From Candidatus Poribacteria bacterium (GTDB lineage Bacteria; Poribacteria; WGA-4E; WGA-3G): 64,000 nt of DNA. Below, one piece after another: positions 37,346 through 45,713 of the stretch. The first letter of the stretch is position 1. Each line of letters opens with the position of its first letter. The stretch covers positions 1 to 64,000 of the forward strand of contig JAJDWA010000011.1 in assembly GCA_022825825.1 (NCBI GenBank). The letters are read 5' to 3'. The translations under genes were made by a program, and so were the position numbers. The notes under the pieces are model-generated. The model did not search any database. It saw nothing but the letters and a program-made list of their open reading frames with translations, and was not told the DNA's origin.

Positions 37346-37374
37346 TTGAAAAAAAACAGCACTTGTGGTATCAT
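37346..37374 (+). promoter_or_regulatory. promoter of the cytochrome P460-like gene
   Basis: TTGAAA (37346-37351) and TATCAT (37369-37374) with a 17-nt spacer, followed by a leader of about 130 nt and an AAGGAG ribosome site before the ATG at 37511. Confidence 0.6.
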
Positions 37375-37510
37375 TAAAATTAGGTTGTGTAGTACATAAA
37401 CCCGAAGAGTGACTAATTAACTTGAAACGGCTTATTATCTTAAAGCCTCACAATAGATGTGTAACTCTTCCCAAATTTACTTTAGAATTCTATAGATAAG
37501 GAGTATTATA

Positions 37511-38164
37511 ATGCTAAAATTTCAGATAACCCTGATTGCCATCTTAATCGGTTGTATGGCCTTTGTAGCCTGTGAACGCACACAGGACGTATTAGAGGAT
37601 GTCATAATGGACCCAGGACCGGAAATGATGGATATGGAGGCACACAAGTCGTGGATGAGTGTTGACCTTCCTGCACCAACAATGACAGTTGAAGAAGCTG
37701 CTGCAGCAATGAATGCAGCGGGAACTGGTCAGGCACACGGAACAGGCATTCGTACCGTCTATTTCAACGAAGCCGCTGCTATGGCAAACATGGCAGAAGG
37801 TGATAAAATGTATCCTGTCGGCTCCATGATTATTAAGGAAGTCATGGATGCTACTGACACGATGGTCGTACATGTCGCGAAGATGACAAAGACCGACGAC
37901 GCGATGTATATGGACCGTGGTGGATGGATATATGGTGTGGATGGAAATAACCTAGATCTACAAAATAGTGTAGGATGTGACACGTGCCATGCAAAAGCTG
38001 GTGCAGGTAATGATTACGTCTTCGTATCGCTTAAAGGTGATGAAACCGGCGGCACAGAAAACGGTGAAACCGGCGGCAACGGTAATGGTGCTAACGGTGG
38101 CACAGGCGATGGCAACGGTAATGGCACTGGTGACGGCAACGGTAATGGTGCTAACGGCAACTAA
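37511..38164 (+). CDS. cytochrome P460-like c-type heme lipoprotein
   Basis: A 217-residue exported lipoprotein (lipobox FVAC, Cys about residue 20). The core matches cytochrome P460-type domains: KMYPVGSMIIKEV, MVVHVAKMTKTDDA, GGWIYG, and the heme site CDTCH (C156, C159, H160) followed by KAGAGNDYVFVSL. Cytochrome P460 proteins oxidise hydroxylamine, but many relatives are uncharacterised electron carriers. The last ~45 residues are a Gly-Asn-Thr-Asp repeat. The DNA repeat continues past the stop in another frame (to about 38191), so the tail length has probably changed by slippage. It is monocistronic, with its own promoter and a strong terminator. Confidence 0.8.
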   Translation: MLKFQITLIAILIGCMAFVACERTQDVLEDVIMDPGPEMMDMEAHKSWMSVDLPAPTMTVEEAAAAMNAAGTGQAHGTGIRTVYFNEAAAMANMAEGDKMYPVGSMIIKEVMDATDTMVVHVAKMTKTDDAMYMDRGGWIYGVDGNNLDLQNSVGCDTCHAKAGAGNDYVFVSLKGDETGGTENGETGGNGNGANGGTGDGNGNGTGDGNGNGANGN

Positions 38165-38191
38165 TCCTGGTGGCACAGGCGATTTTGACTA
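38047..38191 (+). repeat. imperfect tandem repeat at the end of the cytochrome P460-like gene
   Basis: Overlapping units of the type GGCAACGGTAATGG and GGTGGCACAGGCGAT encode the Gly/Asn-rich tail. One further GGTGGCACAGGCGAT copy (from 38169) lies after the TAA in a shifted frame. Confidence 0.75.
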
Positions 38192-38233
38192 ACGGTGGTG
38201 CCTAAATAAAACATCTCACATTACTTACATACA

Positions 38234-38283
38234 AAAACAACGGATTGGCAGTAACGTTCTCGTTATTGTCAATCCGTTGTTTT
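38234..38283. terminator. rho-independent terminator after the cytochrome P460-like gene
   Basis: A perfect 14-bp inverted repeat (38234-38247 and 38270-38283) with an inner TAACG/CGTTA pairing, ending in TTTT. It would end transcription of the plus-strand gene. Confidence 0.8.
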
Positions 38284-38468
38284 GCATAAAGTTAAGTTAT
38301 TCATTCGGTAATTCTATTTTTATCCTTAGACATGATAACGTTTTAATTGTGTTATTGGTCTTTAATAAAATCTAAAGTTCGCTGCTACCCGACCTACAAA
38401 ATAATGCTACATTACTACATTATCATTCAGAAATGGTATGATTCAAATTGGCTTATGCCACTGCAAAT

Positions 38469-38501
38469 AAAAAAGCCGTGTATTAGATACACGGCTTTTT
38501 T
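38469..38501. terminator. bidirectional rho-independent terminator
   Basis: A perfect 15-bp stem with loop TAG, flanked by A and T runs on both sides. It lies 26 nt beyond the stop of the minus-strand gene at 38528 and works in either direction. The 38284-38468 stretch between the two terminators holds nothing recognisable. Confidence 0.85.
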
Positions 38502-38527
38502 ATTTTTACCATACAATAAGATATTAA

Positions 38528-39454
38528 CTATTTATCACCCCAAGCAGGCCCGCGAGGGATCAATAACAGTTGCCCCACACTCAATTTCGTCCGATCAAAG
38601 ATATAATCATCCTGATTTGCTGCAACTAATCGCGTCCACTTCTCAGGATTATCAAATATCTCTGGACGGGAGGCGATACGTTTTAGTGCTGCCTCACCGT
38701 TTTCTTCCTGAATATCCTCTTCTCTGACGTAATACTTGTAGACAGGTTCCGGGCTGGTCACACTAAAACTAAAACTGTGTGCAGTAGCGAGGGCATTTCC
38801 AGCCATATCAGTTGCACCTGATACAGTGACAGTATACATGCGTCCGCAGCGCATCGGCATATCTGAAGTAAACGTCACAGAATCGCCGCTACCACTTACT
38901 GTGCCTATAAGTGTAGCTTCCGCGGGTTCACTCATGGCATCTTCTGTTTTAGCAACTGCAACTTCAATTGAAACGCTATTTGCATTAATTGGTTCACTAA
39001 AAGTAACCGTGAGACTATCCCGTACATTCAAAGAATCTTCATATTCAGAGAAAACAGTGCCATCAGCAGGGTCGGTACTCTTTACTGTTGGCGGTGTTGC
39101 ATCCGTATAGGTAAACTTTTGTGAGAGCGTAACAGGAACATCCGGTTTTCCCTTATTGGTAATAACAACATCGACTGATTGCCCCGCTTCACCTGCAGGG
39201 GTTACCACAGTAACTTCTGTCTTACTCGGCACTGTAGCGTTTTGACCTTCCTTTCCGCCGAAGGTTACAGTCACACCATTTTTCATATCAAAATTTTCAC
39301 CGGTAATACGGACAGTGGTCCCGCCGGTTTCCTTCCCTTCAGTAGGGGACATATCTGACGGCACAGGTTCCGGATTACAGCCTCCACATCCTACCATCCA
39401 TATACAGACAGCTGTAAAGATAGCATAAATGGCTATGTTTTTATGTCTTTTCAT
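38528..39454 (-). CDS. lipoprotein with IPT/TIG and bacterial Ig-like domains and a LysM-like end
   Basis: A 308-residue surface or periplasmic lipoprotein (lipobox VGCGGC). An IPT/TIG domain (about residues 33-115) begins PVPSDMSPTEGKETGGTTVRI. A Big_5-type Ig-like domain (about 120-230) carries the typical VTFSEPINANSVS and MAGNALATAHSFSF. The last ~70 residues (YKYYVREEDIQ..., VGQLLLIPRG) resemble a LysM-like module with its closing L-x-I-P, which would bind peptidoglycan. The start at 39454 has AAGGAG about 9 nt upstream. It is probably structural, with no enzymatic motif. It has its own terminator downstream. Confidence 0.82.
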   Translation of the reverse strand: MKRHKNIAIYAIFTAVCIWMVGCGGCNPEPVPSDMSPTEGKETGGTTVRITGENFDMKNGVTVTFGGKEGQNATVPSKTEVTVVTPAGEAGQSVDVVITNKGKPDVPVTLSQKFTYTDATPPTVKSTDPADGTVFSEYEDSLNVRDSLTVTFSEPINANSVSIEVAVAKTEDAMSEPAEATLIGTVSGSGDSVTFTSDMPMRCGRMYTVTVSGATDMAGNALATAHSFSFSVTSPEPVYKYYVREEDIQEENGEAALKRIASRPEIFDNPEKWTRLVAANQDDYIFDRTKLSVGQLLLIPRGPAWGDK

Positions 39455-39627
39455 CAATCACTTCTCCTTCATCATCAAGAACGGGTTTGTTGTGTCTAAA
39501 CTAAAAATGATTTCTTGCTACCTTGGACATCACATTCCAAGTTGTAATATCGGTTTGCAAACTACGGCCCAAATCCCCGATTTTTAAAATTATACATGCA
39601 AACTGATGTAGTTGTCAACCTTTTTTC

Positions 39628-40476
39628 TTATCCACGCCAAGTTGTGCGCTTTAATGGGTCGTGTACGTCGACGATTAACGCCGGGCCGAAGCCTTCAATG
39701 GCTAACTGCACCGTATCACCGTCCCCCACTGCAGTGAGTGCTTCGTGATGTGTGCCTGTAGAGACTACGTCTCCAGGTTCCAGAGTGATCACATTAGTTA
39801 CTTCAGCGAGCAATTCTGGAACGAAACGTGCCATGGAGTTTGTGGAGAAATCGTGTTGTAAACGGTCGTTAATCCAGAGTTGCACACCAAGTGCATTTGG
39901 GTCATCAACTTCATCAGCAGTGACAAGCACAGGTCCCATCGGTGCGAAGGTATGCCAACTTTTTCCTAAAAAGAAACCCCCTGGTAAACCGCGCGCGGAC
40001 ACATCAATAAATTGTGTGTATCCAAATACGCAGTCAAGCGCATTTTCTTCTGTTAGATGTTTTGCCGTTTTTCCGATGACAATTGCTAACTCCGGTTCGA
40101 AATGGAACACGGTTACATCCGCTTCGGGCAGCCCTACGGTTTCTTGCGTGGAAATGACGCTGGTTGGCGATTTGAGGAATGCGTTAAAATCGAGACGGGA
40201 AGGACTATCTGGCTCAATGTAATTACCAGCAAGACATACAAGTTGTCCCGGTTGCGGCAGTGGGGCTTTAAGGTTAACGTTGTCTAAAGCAATTGGGGCA
40301 CCATTTTCAGATGCGTCCGCTATTGATGAACGCAGATTATCAAAATCCTCAATCACCATTTGTATGAGTTCCTGCGGCGTATGGGCCGAAATATCACTGA
40401 GTGCATCACTAATGTCAACAATTTCGTTTTCTGTAATCACACCGAGTTGGTAATCATCAAAGAATGCAAGTTTCAT
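39628..40476 (-). CDS. fumarylacetoacetate hydrolase family protein
   Basis: A 282-residue cytoplasmic enzyme of the FAH superfamily, which cleaves or isomerises carbon-carbon bonds in diketo acids. The metal site is visible as FEPELAIVIG (E-x-E) and the later Asp of FIDVSARG. Further marks are PLPQPGQLVCLAGNY, LGKSWHTFAPMGP and the C-terminal LEPGDVVSTGTHHE. The N-terminal ~70 residues form the small FAH_N-like domain. Its ATG immediately follows the stop of the Gfo/Idh/MocA gene, so the two are translated as a pair. This fits catabolism of a sugar acid or similar substrate. Confidence 0.88.
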   Translation of the reverse strand: MKLAFFDDYQLGVITENEIVDISDALSDISAHTPQELIQMVIEDFDNLRSSIADASENGAPIALDNVNLKAPLPQPGQLVCLAGNYIEPDSPSRLDFNAFLKSPTSVISTQETVGLPEADVTVFHFEPELAIVIGKTAKHLTEENALDCVFGYTQFIDVSARGLPGGFFLGKSWHTFAPMGPVLVTADEVDDPNALGVQLWINDRLQHDFSTNSMARFVPELLAEVTNVITLEPGDVVSTGTHHEALTAVGDGDTVQLAIEGFGPALIVDVHDPLKRTTWRG

Positions 40477-41601
40477 TCAGTTGTTTGCTCCTATTTTAAG
40501 ACGTTTCATAAGCGGATGGCTCCGCTCTTCTAAAGGTAGTTGTACTTTTGCTCCATTGAAATGGGAAGTGTAGGTTGCGCTAACACACTCAAGGGATGTA
40601 AGCGCGTTGCGTCCGCCGAGTTCTGGTTGATTTTCATCAAGAATTGCGTCTCGGACATTTTTGGCACTCCAGATTGTGTGGCGAGACTTCCACGCTTTTC
40701 CAGAGATTATAAATGCTGATGTGTCAAGTTCTATCTGCTCCCATGCGGGTGTATGTGCTGCAAATGAAACATCAAAAGGACAGTACCACATCTCATCTAT
40801 GCCTGTCTTTGGATTTGGTTTTATTATCAATTGCCCTTCTGAACCGAGGAGATGCGGTCCCATCATCCACCCGTGTCTCTGTTGACGTAGATAAAGTTCC
40901 ATAATTCCGTAAGCTCCGCTTGCACCGCCGATATGCACAAGCATTGTATCTCCCGCGACCATGCCGTTGTCACGCCGATCAGTTTTGCACAACTCACTGC
41001 TGTGCATAATATCTGCGTTTGTTACATCATGTCCTTGATATGTGATATGTGCCTGAATCCAAAAAAGACCGTCCAAGAAAAAATCCATCTCGTCAAAGTA
41101 GTGGACACCCATCTCCATTAACTCAAATCCTGCTTCACGTCCTTTACCGACCTCGCGAATTGATCGCAGTTCGCCAATCTTCCCCGCATCAATAAGAGAC
41201 TTTGCGTACCGAAACAGTGGTGTGAATCGGAATTGATGGCTGACCGCTAAATGGACACCTGCTTCGTTACACGCCGCAAGCATCTTGTCAGCAGTTTCTA
41301 AATCAACTGATAGAGGTTTTTCACATAAAACATGGATCCCCGCTTGTGCCGCCGCAATTGTTATTGGGGCGTGTAAGGGAGCATGTGTACACACGCTCAC
41401 AATATCAAGCGTTTCATTCGCAAACATCTCCGCATAGTCAGTATATCGGTTTGGAACACCGTATTCATCGGCGCGGTTATTGAGGGCATCGCGATTAATG
41501 TCGCACATAGCGACGAGTGCAACGTCTTCTAAACCGTTGTAAGCTGCCGCGTGGCTACGGCTTATTCCACCACAACCGACAATCCCCACACGTAATGTCA
41601 C
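40477..41601 (-). CDS. Gfo/Idh/MocA family oxidoreductase
   Basis: A 374-residue NAD(P)-dependent sugar or cyclitol dehydrogenase. An N-terminal Rossmann fold with VGIVGCGGISRSHA is followed by the family motif EKPLSVD (Lys of the EKP motif) and the C-terminal alpha/beta domain. The GTG at 41601 is chosen because GGAG lies 7 nt before it and the Rossmann strand follows at once. The 27 in-frame codons upstream (to 41682) run through a palindromic repeat and are very probably untranslated. It heads a two-gene unit with the FAH-family gene. Confidence 0.9.
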   Translation of the reverse strand: MTLRVGIVGCGGISRSHAAAYNGLEDVALVAMCDINRDALNNRADEYGVPNRYTDYAEMFANETLDIVSVCTHAPLHAPITIAAAQAGIHVLCEKPLSVDLETADKMLAACNEAGVHLAVSHQFRFTPLFRYAKSLIDAGKIGELRSIREVGKGREAGFELMEMGVHYFDEMDFFLDGLFWIQAHITYQGHDVTNADIMHSSELCKTDRRDNGMVAGDTMLVHIGGASGAYGIMELYLRQQRHGWMMGPHLLGSEGQLIIKPNPKTGIDEMWYCPFDVSFAAHTPAWEQIELDTSAFIISGKAWKSRHTIWSAKNVRDAILDENQPELGGRNALTSLECVSATYTSHFNGAKVQLPLEERSHPLMKRLKIGANN

Positions 41602-41658
41602 AAGTTTTCTCCGATTCCATTTAATAGTTAAACCAATAATTATTTCTGCATTGCGGTA

Positions 41659-41680
41659 GGTGCGGTTTCCCAACCGAACC
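41659..41680. repeat. short intergenic palindrome, copy 1 of a pair
   Basis: A near-perfect palindrome around CGGTTTCCCAACCG with GTAGG on its left edge. It lies in the untranslated region before the Gfo/Idh/MocA gene. Confidence 0.7.
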
Positions 41681-41694
41681 ATTTATCCATCCTA

Positions 41695-41720
41695 TAGATG
41701 CGGTTAGGAAACCGCATCTA
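41695..41720. repeat. short intergenic palindrome, copy 2 of a pair
   Basis: A perfect 11-bp stem TAGATGCGGTT/AACCGCATCTA with loop AGGA. It shares the GCGGTT...AACCGC core with the copy 15 bp to its left and with 63948-63967. Confidence 0.75.
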
Positions 41721-41762
41721 CCAAGAGTGTTTATATATTTTAGATTTTACTATAAAGTAAGG

Positions 41763-42782
41763 TCAAAGTGTCTCATCCTTATTCATCTCCAACAATGCCT
41801 GCCACTGTGCTTCGTCCACAAGAACACCCTTTTCAAGGCTTTCCTGCCGTGTACGCAACATACCTTCTCCAGGATACCGCACCTTTTCGTTTTCATCTAA
41901 TGGCACAGTAGTATGAAAATCGTTAATAATTGCCTCTACGGTTTCGCTCAAAACCGCTTGTCCCATTATTCCAGTAGCATTAATAGCGATGTAAACCTGA
42001 GAAACAGCGTATTCTGATTTCTGTTTGCCTATCTGATGTGTGGCTTGCCCACCTGAGATAACGGCAGCCATTGTGTCAAGCACCAGTGCTAACCCAGAAC
42101 CCTTCCAATAGCCGATAGGCAATGCTCTCTGCGAGTCAAGAATTTCTGCAGGTTCGACCGTTAGGTTACCTTTAGTATCGTAACCGCCGGGTAGCGGAAG
42201 TTGTTTGTCTTGTAACTTGAGTACTTCTAATTTTCCGTTCGAATACTGGCTCATCGCCATATCAAGCAGAATATGTCCTTCTTCGCGTGGTACTGCAATT
42301 GCCATCGGATTGTTACCGATCTTTTTCTCCGCAGAACCCCACGGCGGCATGAGTTTCGTTGTGTTTGTCCAACAGATACCGATATATCCTGCTTCTGCTG
42401 CCTGTAGTGCGTAAGCACCGCCACGCATCCAGTGGTTTGTGTTTGAAAGTCCTACACAACCGATACTGTGCGTTTCTGCCAGTTCCGTTGCGCGTTGCAT
42501 ACAGATGTGCGCGTTGACAAGTCCTACGCCCATCTTGCCATCCCAACGTTCTAATGCTCCGAAACTCTCAATTTTCTCAGGTTTTGCGTTAAAATCAATC
42601 TGTTTGCTTTGCAATCCAGCAACAAATCCCGGGAAGCGATTGAGGCCGTGTGAGTAGACACCGTCTCGTTGATTTTCGGCGAATAACTTGGCACATAATT
42701 TCGCCCGTTCACCGGTAAATCCGACTGCTACAAGCACACGATAAAATTCATTATACAAAGTTTGGAAAGGTACACGGACCAT
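41763..42782 (-). CDS. dlgD: 2,3-diketo-L-gulonate reductase-like dehydrogenase (Ldh/malate dehydrogenase family)
   Basis: A 339-residue NAD-dependent oxidoreductase of the LDH2/MDH2 family. It tracks E. coli YiaK/DlgD closely in motif order: GVYSHGLNRFPGF, HSIGCVGLSNTNHWMRGG, GYIGICWTNTTKLMPPWG, IGNNPMAIAVPR, DMAMSQYSNGKLEV, GYDTKGNLT and MGYWKGSG-like IGYWKGSGLALVLD. YiaK reduces 2,3-diketo-L-gulonate to 3-dehydro-L-gulonate in pentose and ascorbate-type sugar catabolism. The start at 42782 (AAGGA upstream) matches the N-terminus of the family. An earlier ATG (42845) would add 21 unrelated residues. It stands upstream of the Gfo/Idh/MocA-FAH pair on the same strand, separated by two palindromes. 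Confidence 0.85.
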   Translation of the reverse strand: MVRVPFQTLYNEFYRVLVAVGFTGERAKLCAKLFAENQRDGVYSHGLNRFPGFVAGLQSKQIDFNAKPEKIESFGALERWDGKMGVGLVNAHICMQRATELAETHSIGCVGLSNTNHWMRGGAYALQAAEAGYIGICWTNTTKLMPPWGSAEKKIGNNPMAIAVPREEGHILLDMAMSQYSNGKLEVLKLQDKQLPLPGGYDTKGNLTVEPAEILDSQRALPIGYWKGSGLALVLDTMAAVISGGQATHQIGKQKSEYAVSQVYIAINATGIMGQAVLSETVEAIINDFHTTVPLDENEKVRYPGEGMLRTRQESLEKGVLVDEAQWQALLEMNKDETL

Positions 42783-42898
42783 GCAATTCTTCCTTAATAA
42801 TGGGTTGTTCAATATTATTATGCCTAATGTATGAGAAGAATGCAAGATATTTTGTGTGTATTACGGAGGGATTCAGTTTTTGATAGAAAAAATCAGAT

Positions 42899-42909
42899 GG
42901 ACAAAGTCC
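42899..42909. repeat. minor palindrome next to a CCTACA edge
   Basis: GGAC-AAA-GTCC followed by GCCTACAAG. It is short and counts as a member of the palindrome group only because of its edge. Confidence 0.4.
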
Positions 42910-42974
42910 GCCTACAAGAGAGAAAGAATAAATAAGGATTGTTAGGGCGAGTTTACATTATTGATGTATACTGT

Positions 42975-42997
42975 AGGCGCGCTTTAAAAGCACGCCT
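42975..42997. repeat. short intergenic palindrome after the PhyH gene
   Basis: A 23-nt palindrome AGGCGCGCTTT/AAAGCACGCCT around one central base with a single mismatch, preceded by CTGT. It lies 7 bp from the stop of the minus-strand PhyH gene and could act as its transcript end. Confidence 0.65.
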
Positions 42998-43003
42998 GTG
43001 ATG

Positions 43004-43861
43004 CTACCACATTTCAAGCCATTGGGCAAGGGTTGTCAGGGGTTGTGTTTGGCTGCGGATAACCCATTTAAAATCAGGGTCTTTCCAGTAAATGCTGCCC
43101 GGATGGTCCCCATCACGAAGATAGCGAATGTCAATAGCCCATCGGATAATCTCGCTTGTGGTGTGCGGTAAAGATCGGTGGAGTGTGAGGTTATGAAACA
43201 CCAGCGCATCACCTATCTCCATAGGACAGGTTACAATACGAGAGTCATCCACAAGTTCATCCATTACCTCAAGGAATTTGCCCTCTCGGTTTTCTGTTCG
43301 ATGGTCAACTACACCTAATTGATGTGAACCAGCAACTACCTGCAAACAACCGTTGGTCTCATCTACCGGCACAAGCGGAATCCAGGCAGTTGGGATGAGT
43401 GATTGTTCACTGACTGTGCCGAAATAACCGCTATCCTGATGCCAGGGAACCACAGTCAATTGTTGTCCAGGTAGTTTAGGACGCGCATTGAAGACAGGAT
43501 GTCCAATAACGTCTGTGCCTGTAAGTTGACCAATTGCATCTACAAGAGGACCGGCATAATGTAGATCGAAAATTTCGGATGTTGCGATTTGTCCACGCCA
43601 GGATCGACCGAAGCGATTGGCATGTTCACCAGCAACTTGCCAGAACCTTGTTTCAAATGGTAGGTCCGGCCCTTCATCTTCAACGATGCCCTGCTCTTTG
43701 AGTTGGTCAATTATACCGTCTACGACATGTGCAAATCTATCGCGCACACCATTGATAAAAGATGCTGGAACAACGTCTTTTAGTAGCAAGTATCCATCGT
43801 TTTCCCATTGATGCATCTGTTCGGGGGAGAGTGGGGTTGGTTGTTTTCTATCTGTTTCCAT
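43004..43861 (-). CDS. phytanoyl-CoA dioxygenase family protein
   Basis: A 285-residue Fe(II)/2-oxoglutarate dioxygenase of the PhyH family. The iron pair is in VPWHQDSGYFG (H-x-D) and the distal His in HNLTLHRSLPH. The Arg after EIIRWAIDIRY is the likely co-substrate ligand. The N-terminus carries the family's WENDGYLLLKDVV. All expected catalytic residues are present, unlike the copy at 31994. The substrate is unknown. It lies 41 nt downstream of the BrnA gene on the same strand. Confidence 0.9.
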   Translation of the reverse strand: METDRKQPTPLSPEQMHQWENDGYLLLKDVVPASFINGVRDRFAHVVDGIIDQLKEQGIVEDEGPDLPFETRFWQVAGEHANRFGRSWRGQIATSEIFDLHYAGPLVDAIGQLTGTDVIGHPVFNARPKLPGQQLTVVPWHQDSGYFGTVSEQSLIPTAWIPLVPVDETNGCLQVVAGSHQLGVVDHRTENREGKFLEVMDELVDDSRIVTCPMEIGDALVFHNLTLHRSLPHTTSEIIRWAIDIRYLRDGDHPGSIYWKDPDFKWVIRSQTQPLTTLAQWLEMW

Positions 43862-43902
43862 ATTTTTCTCACTTCCGTATCAACATTTTCTATGTTGATG
43901 AT

Positions 43903-44136
43903 TTACCTATGTGTCTCCATATACGCTCGGAGCACCGTATTTATCCGAGTGTGGAAATCTTGTCCTTGTTTTTTGAACCATTCTAATATTTCAGGTTCAA
44001 TTTGGAGGTAATTTTCAGGGACAGTCCGTTTAGCATTTTCCCAAAAGTCGTCATCAAGTTCGGGAATCTCTGATGTGTCAATCGAGTCCTCAGGGAGACT
44101 CTCGATTTCAGAGAGTCGTGTCTTTGAAAGCTGCAT
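43903..44136 (-). CDS. BrnA-like antitoxin (DUF4415)
   Basis: A 77-residue ribbon-helix-helix-type protein. The C-terminal half, EPEILEWFKKQGQDFHTRIN followed by TVLRAYM, is typical of BrnA, the DNA-binding antitoxin that also represses its own operon. BrnT, the RNase toxin, normally sits just upstream of brnA, but here no such frame exists between 44137 and 44334, so the antitoxin is orphaned. An AAGGAG site precedes the ATG. Confidence 0.78.
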   Translation of the reverse strand: MQLSKTRLSEIESLPEDSIDTSEIPELDDDFWENAKRTVPENYLQIEPEILEWFKKQGQDFHTRINTVLRAYMETHR

Positions 44137-44207
44137 AATATTTTCTCCTTTCCTTGAAGGTTGCTTTTCTGGCGGAGAGAATTCATTGCCCCTATTCCGA
44201 CATGAAT

Positions 44208-44236
44208 ATTATATCACTTTTCTGTAAAATTGACGA
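44208..44236 (-). promoter_or_regulatory. promoter of the orphan BrnA gene
   Basis: On the minus strand TCGTCA (44236-44231) and a perfect TATAAT (44213-44208), 17-nt spacer. Confidence 0.6.
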
Positions 44237-44284
44237 ATTTTTTAATTTTACATTTTTATTGCTCTGAAAATTGTCTTTATACCG

Positions 44285-44313
44285 TTGACATTTCAGTGAA
44301 AAAGTGATACCCT
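44285..44313 (+). promoter_or_regulatory. promoter of the dimethylformamidase-like/sulfatase pair
   Basis: TTGACA (44285-44290) and TACCCT (44308-44313), 17-nt spacer, with AAGGAGG 8 nt before the ATG at 44335. Confidence 0.7.
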
Positions 44314-44334
44314 ACACATCAAGGAGGACGCATC

Positions 44335-45708
44335 ATGGCAACTTTAACGCAAACTGAAAATCGTATTAGACCACTCTATATTGACGGATACACCCACCAA
44401 CTGAGTTACGCACCTGGTGAGGAAATTGCGTTCCATGTCTCAACCAGTGCAGGAAGCCATTCTCTTGAAATTGCTCGTATTGGTGCGGAACGCGAGGTTG
44501 TATTCAACGAATCTGGACTTCCGGGGAAGGCACAACCAATTCCCATAAATGCTTCATCACACGGATGTGGTTGGGAGGCTACCTATACGTTTGAAGTGCC
44601 AGATACATGGCAGAGCGGATACTATGAAGGCATACTCCGCGCATCAGATGGTGGCGGTGACCCTATCTATAGAAATCACCGCACGGCTGAAAGTTCCCTG
44701 TTTTTCATTGTCCGTCCAGCAGAACCGGGAATAAAAACCTCAATTCTGTTTCAACTCTCTACCAACACCTATAACGCCTACACCAATTGGGGAGGTTTTA
44801 GTCTTTACGGGTATCACGGGCAGAATGGCATGCAAGGGCGGCGTGTTTCATTTGACCGACCTCTTGGGAGCCAGTTTAGGACTTGGGAGTTGCCCTTTGT
44901 TGTCTGGGCAGAACAGAACGGATATACCCTTGATTATGCCGCGAATAGTGATCTTGAGTTCCGTCCTGAAATGTTGGAACATTACAAGCTTGTCCTGAGC
45001 CTTGGACATGACGAATACTGGTCTGCCCCAATGCGTGACAATCTTGAAGCGTTTATTACGAAGGGGGGAAACGCTGCTTTCTTCAGCGGAAATGCTGTGT
45101 GTTGGCAGGTGCGTTCTGAAGACGAAGGACGTGCGCTTGTTTGTTGGAAACAGAGTTACAACCAAGACCCTGTTTACAAAACCGATGATTACAGCACGTT
45201 GAGTACCTTGTGGAGTCACTATTTAGTAGACCGTCCTGAAAACGAGTTGACCGGTGTCGGTTTCCGACAAGGCGGTTATCATTTGAGTCATGGGCAATTT
45301 ATGGATGGAGATGGTGCATATATGGCACACCGTCCGGAACATTGGGTATTTGAAGGCACAGACTTGGCAAGGGATAACAAGTTTGGTGGACAAAATACCA
45401 TTGTCGGCTACGAATGTGATGGATGTGAATTTACTCTGCAAGATGGCTTGCCTGTGCCGACCTATCAAGACGGCACTCCCGAAGGATTTACAATCCTCGC
45501 GACTGCGCCTGTTCGTTGGCATCCAGATGATTGCGAATGGTATGAACGTTGGGAACAAGGGCATACTGGTGCAGCAACGATGGGTATTTATACGAAAGGT
45601 GGCACTGTCTTTACTGCTGCTACAACAGATTGGTCACACGGATTGTCAGGTGGGGATGCTGTCGTTGAACAGATTACGCATAACGTTTTGAAACGGCTTA
45701 CGAGGTAA
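44335..45708 (+). CDS. N,N-dimethylformamidase large-subunit-like protein
   Basis: A 457-residue cytoplasmic protein matching the C-terminal family domain of the dimethylformamidase beta subunit. Motifs include SSLFFIVRP, QLSTNTYNAYTNWGG(F)SLYGY, RVSFDRPLG, DLEFRPEMLEHYKLVLSLGH with DEYWS, and a Rossmann-like middle (LEAFITKGGNAAFFSGN). The N-terminal ~110 residues form a beta-sandwich. Dimethylformamidase hydrolyses DMF; these distant relatives, frequent in Poribacteria and Actinobacteria, may act on other amides or bind carbohydrate. The sulfatase gene starts 5 nt after its stop, so the two form an operon. Confidence 0.82.
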   Translation: MATLTQTENRIRPLYIDGYTHQLSYAPGEEIAFHVSTSAGSHSLEIARIGAEREVVFNESGLPGKAQPIPINASSHGCGWEATYTFEVPDTWQSGYYEGILRASDGGGDPIYRNHRTAESSLFFIVRPAEPGIKTSILFQLSTNTYNAYTNWGGFSLYGYHGQNGMQGRRVSFDRPLGSQFRTWELPFVVWAEQNGYTLDYAANSDLEFRPEMLEHYKLVLSLGHDEYWSAPMRDNLEAFITKGGNAAFFSGNAVCWQVRSEDEGRALVCWKQSYNQDPVYKTDDYSTLSTLWSHYLVDRPENELTGVGFRQGGYHLSHGQFMDGDGAYMAHRPEHWVFEGTDLARDNKFGGQNTIVGYECDGCEFTLQDGLPVPTYQDGTPEGFTILATAPVRWHPDDCEWYERWEQGHTGAATMGIYTKGGTVFTAATTDWSHGLSGGDAVVEQITHNVLKRLTR

Positions 45709-45713
45709 TTGAA

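Noticed and set aside
40477-41682. Longer start of the Gfo/Idh/MocA gene at 41682
   Set aside because: The extra 27 codons lie on a palindromic repeat, lack a ribosome site, and precede the true start of the Rossmann strand.
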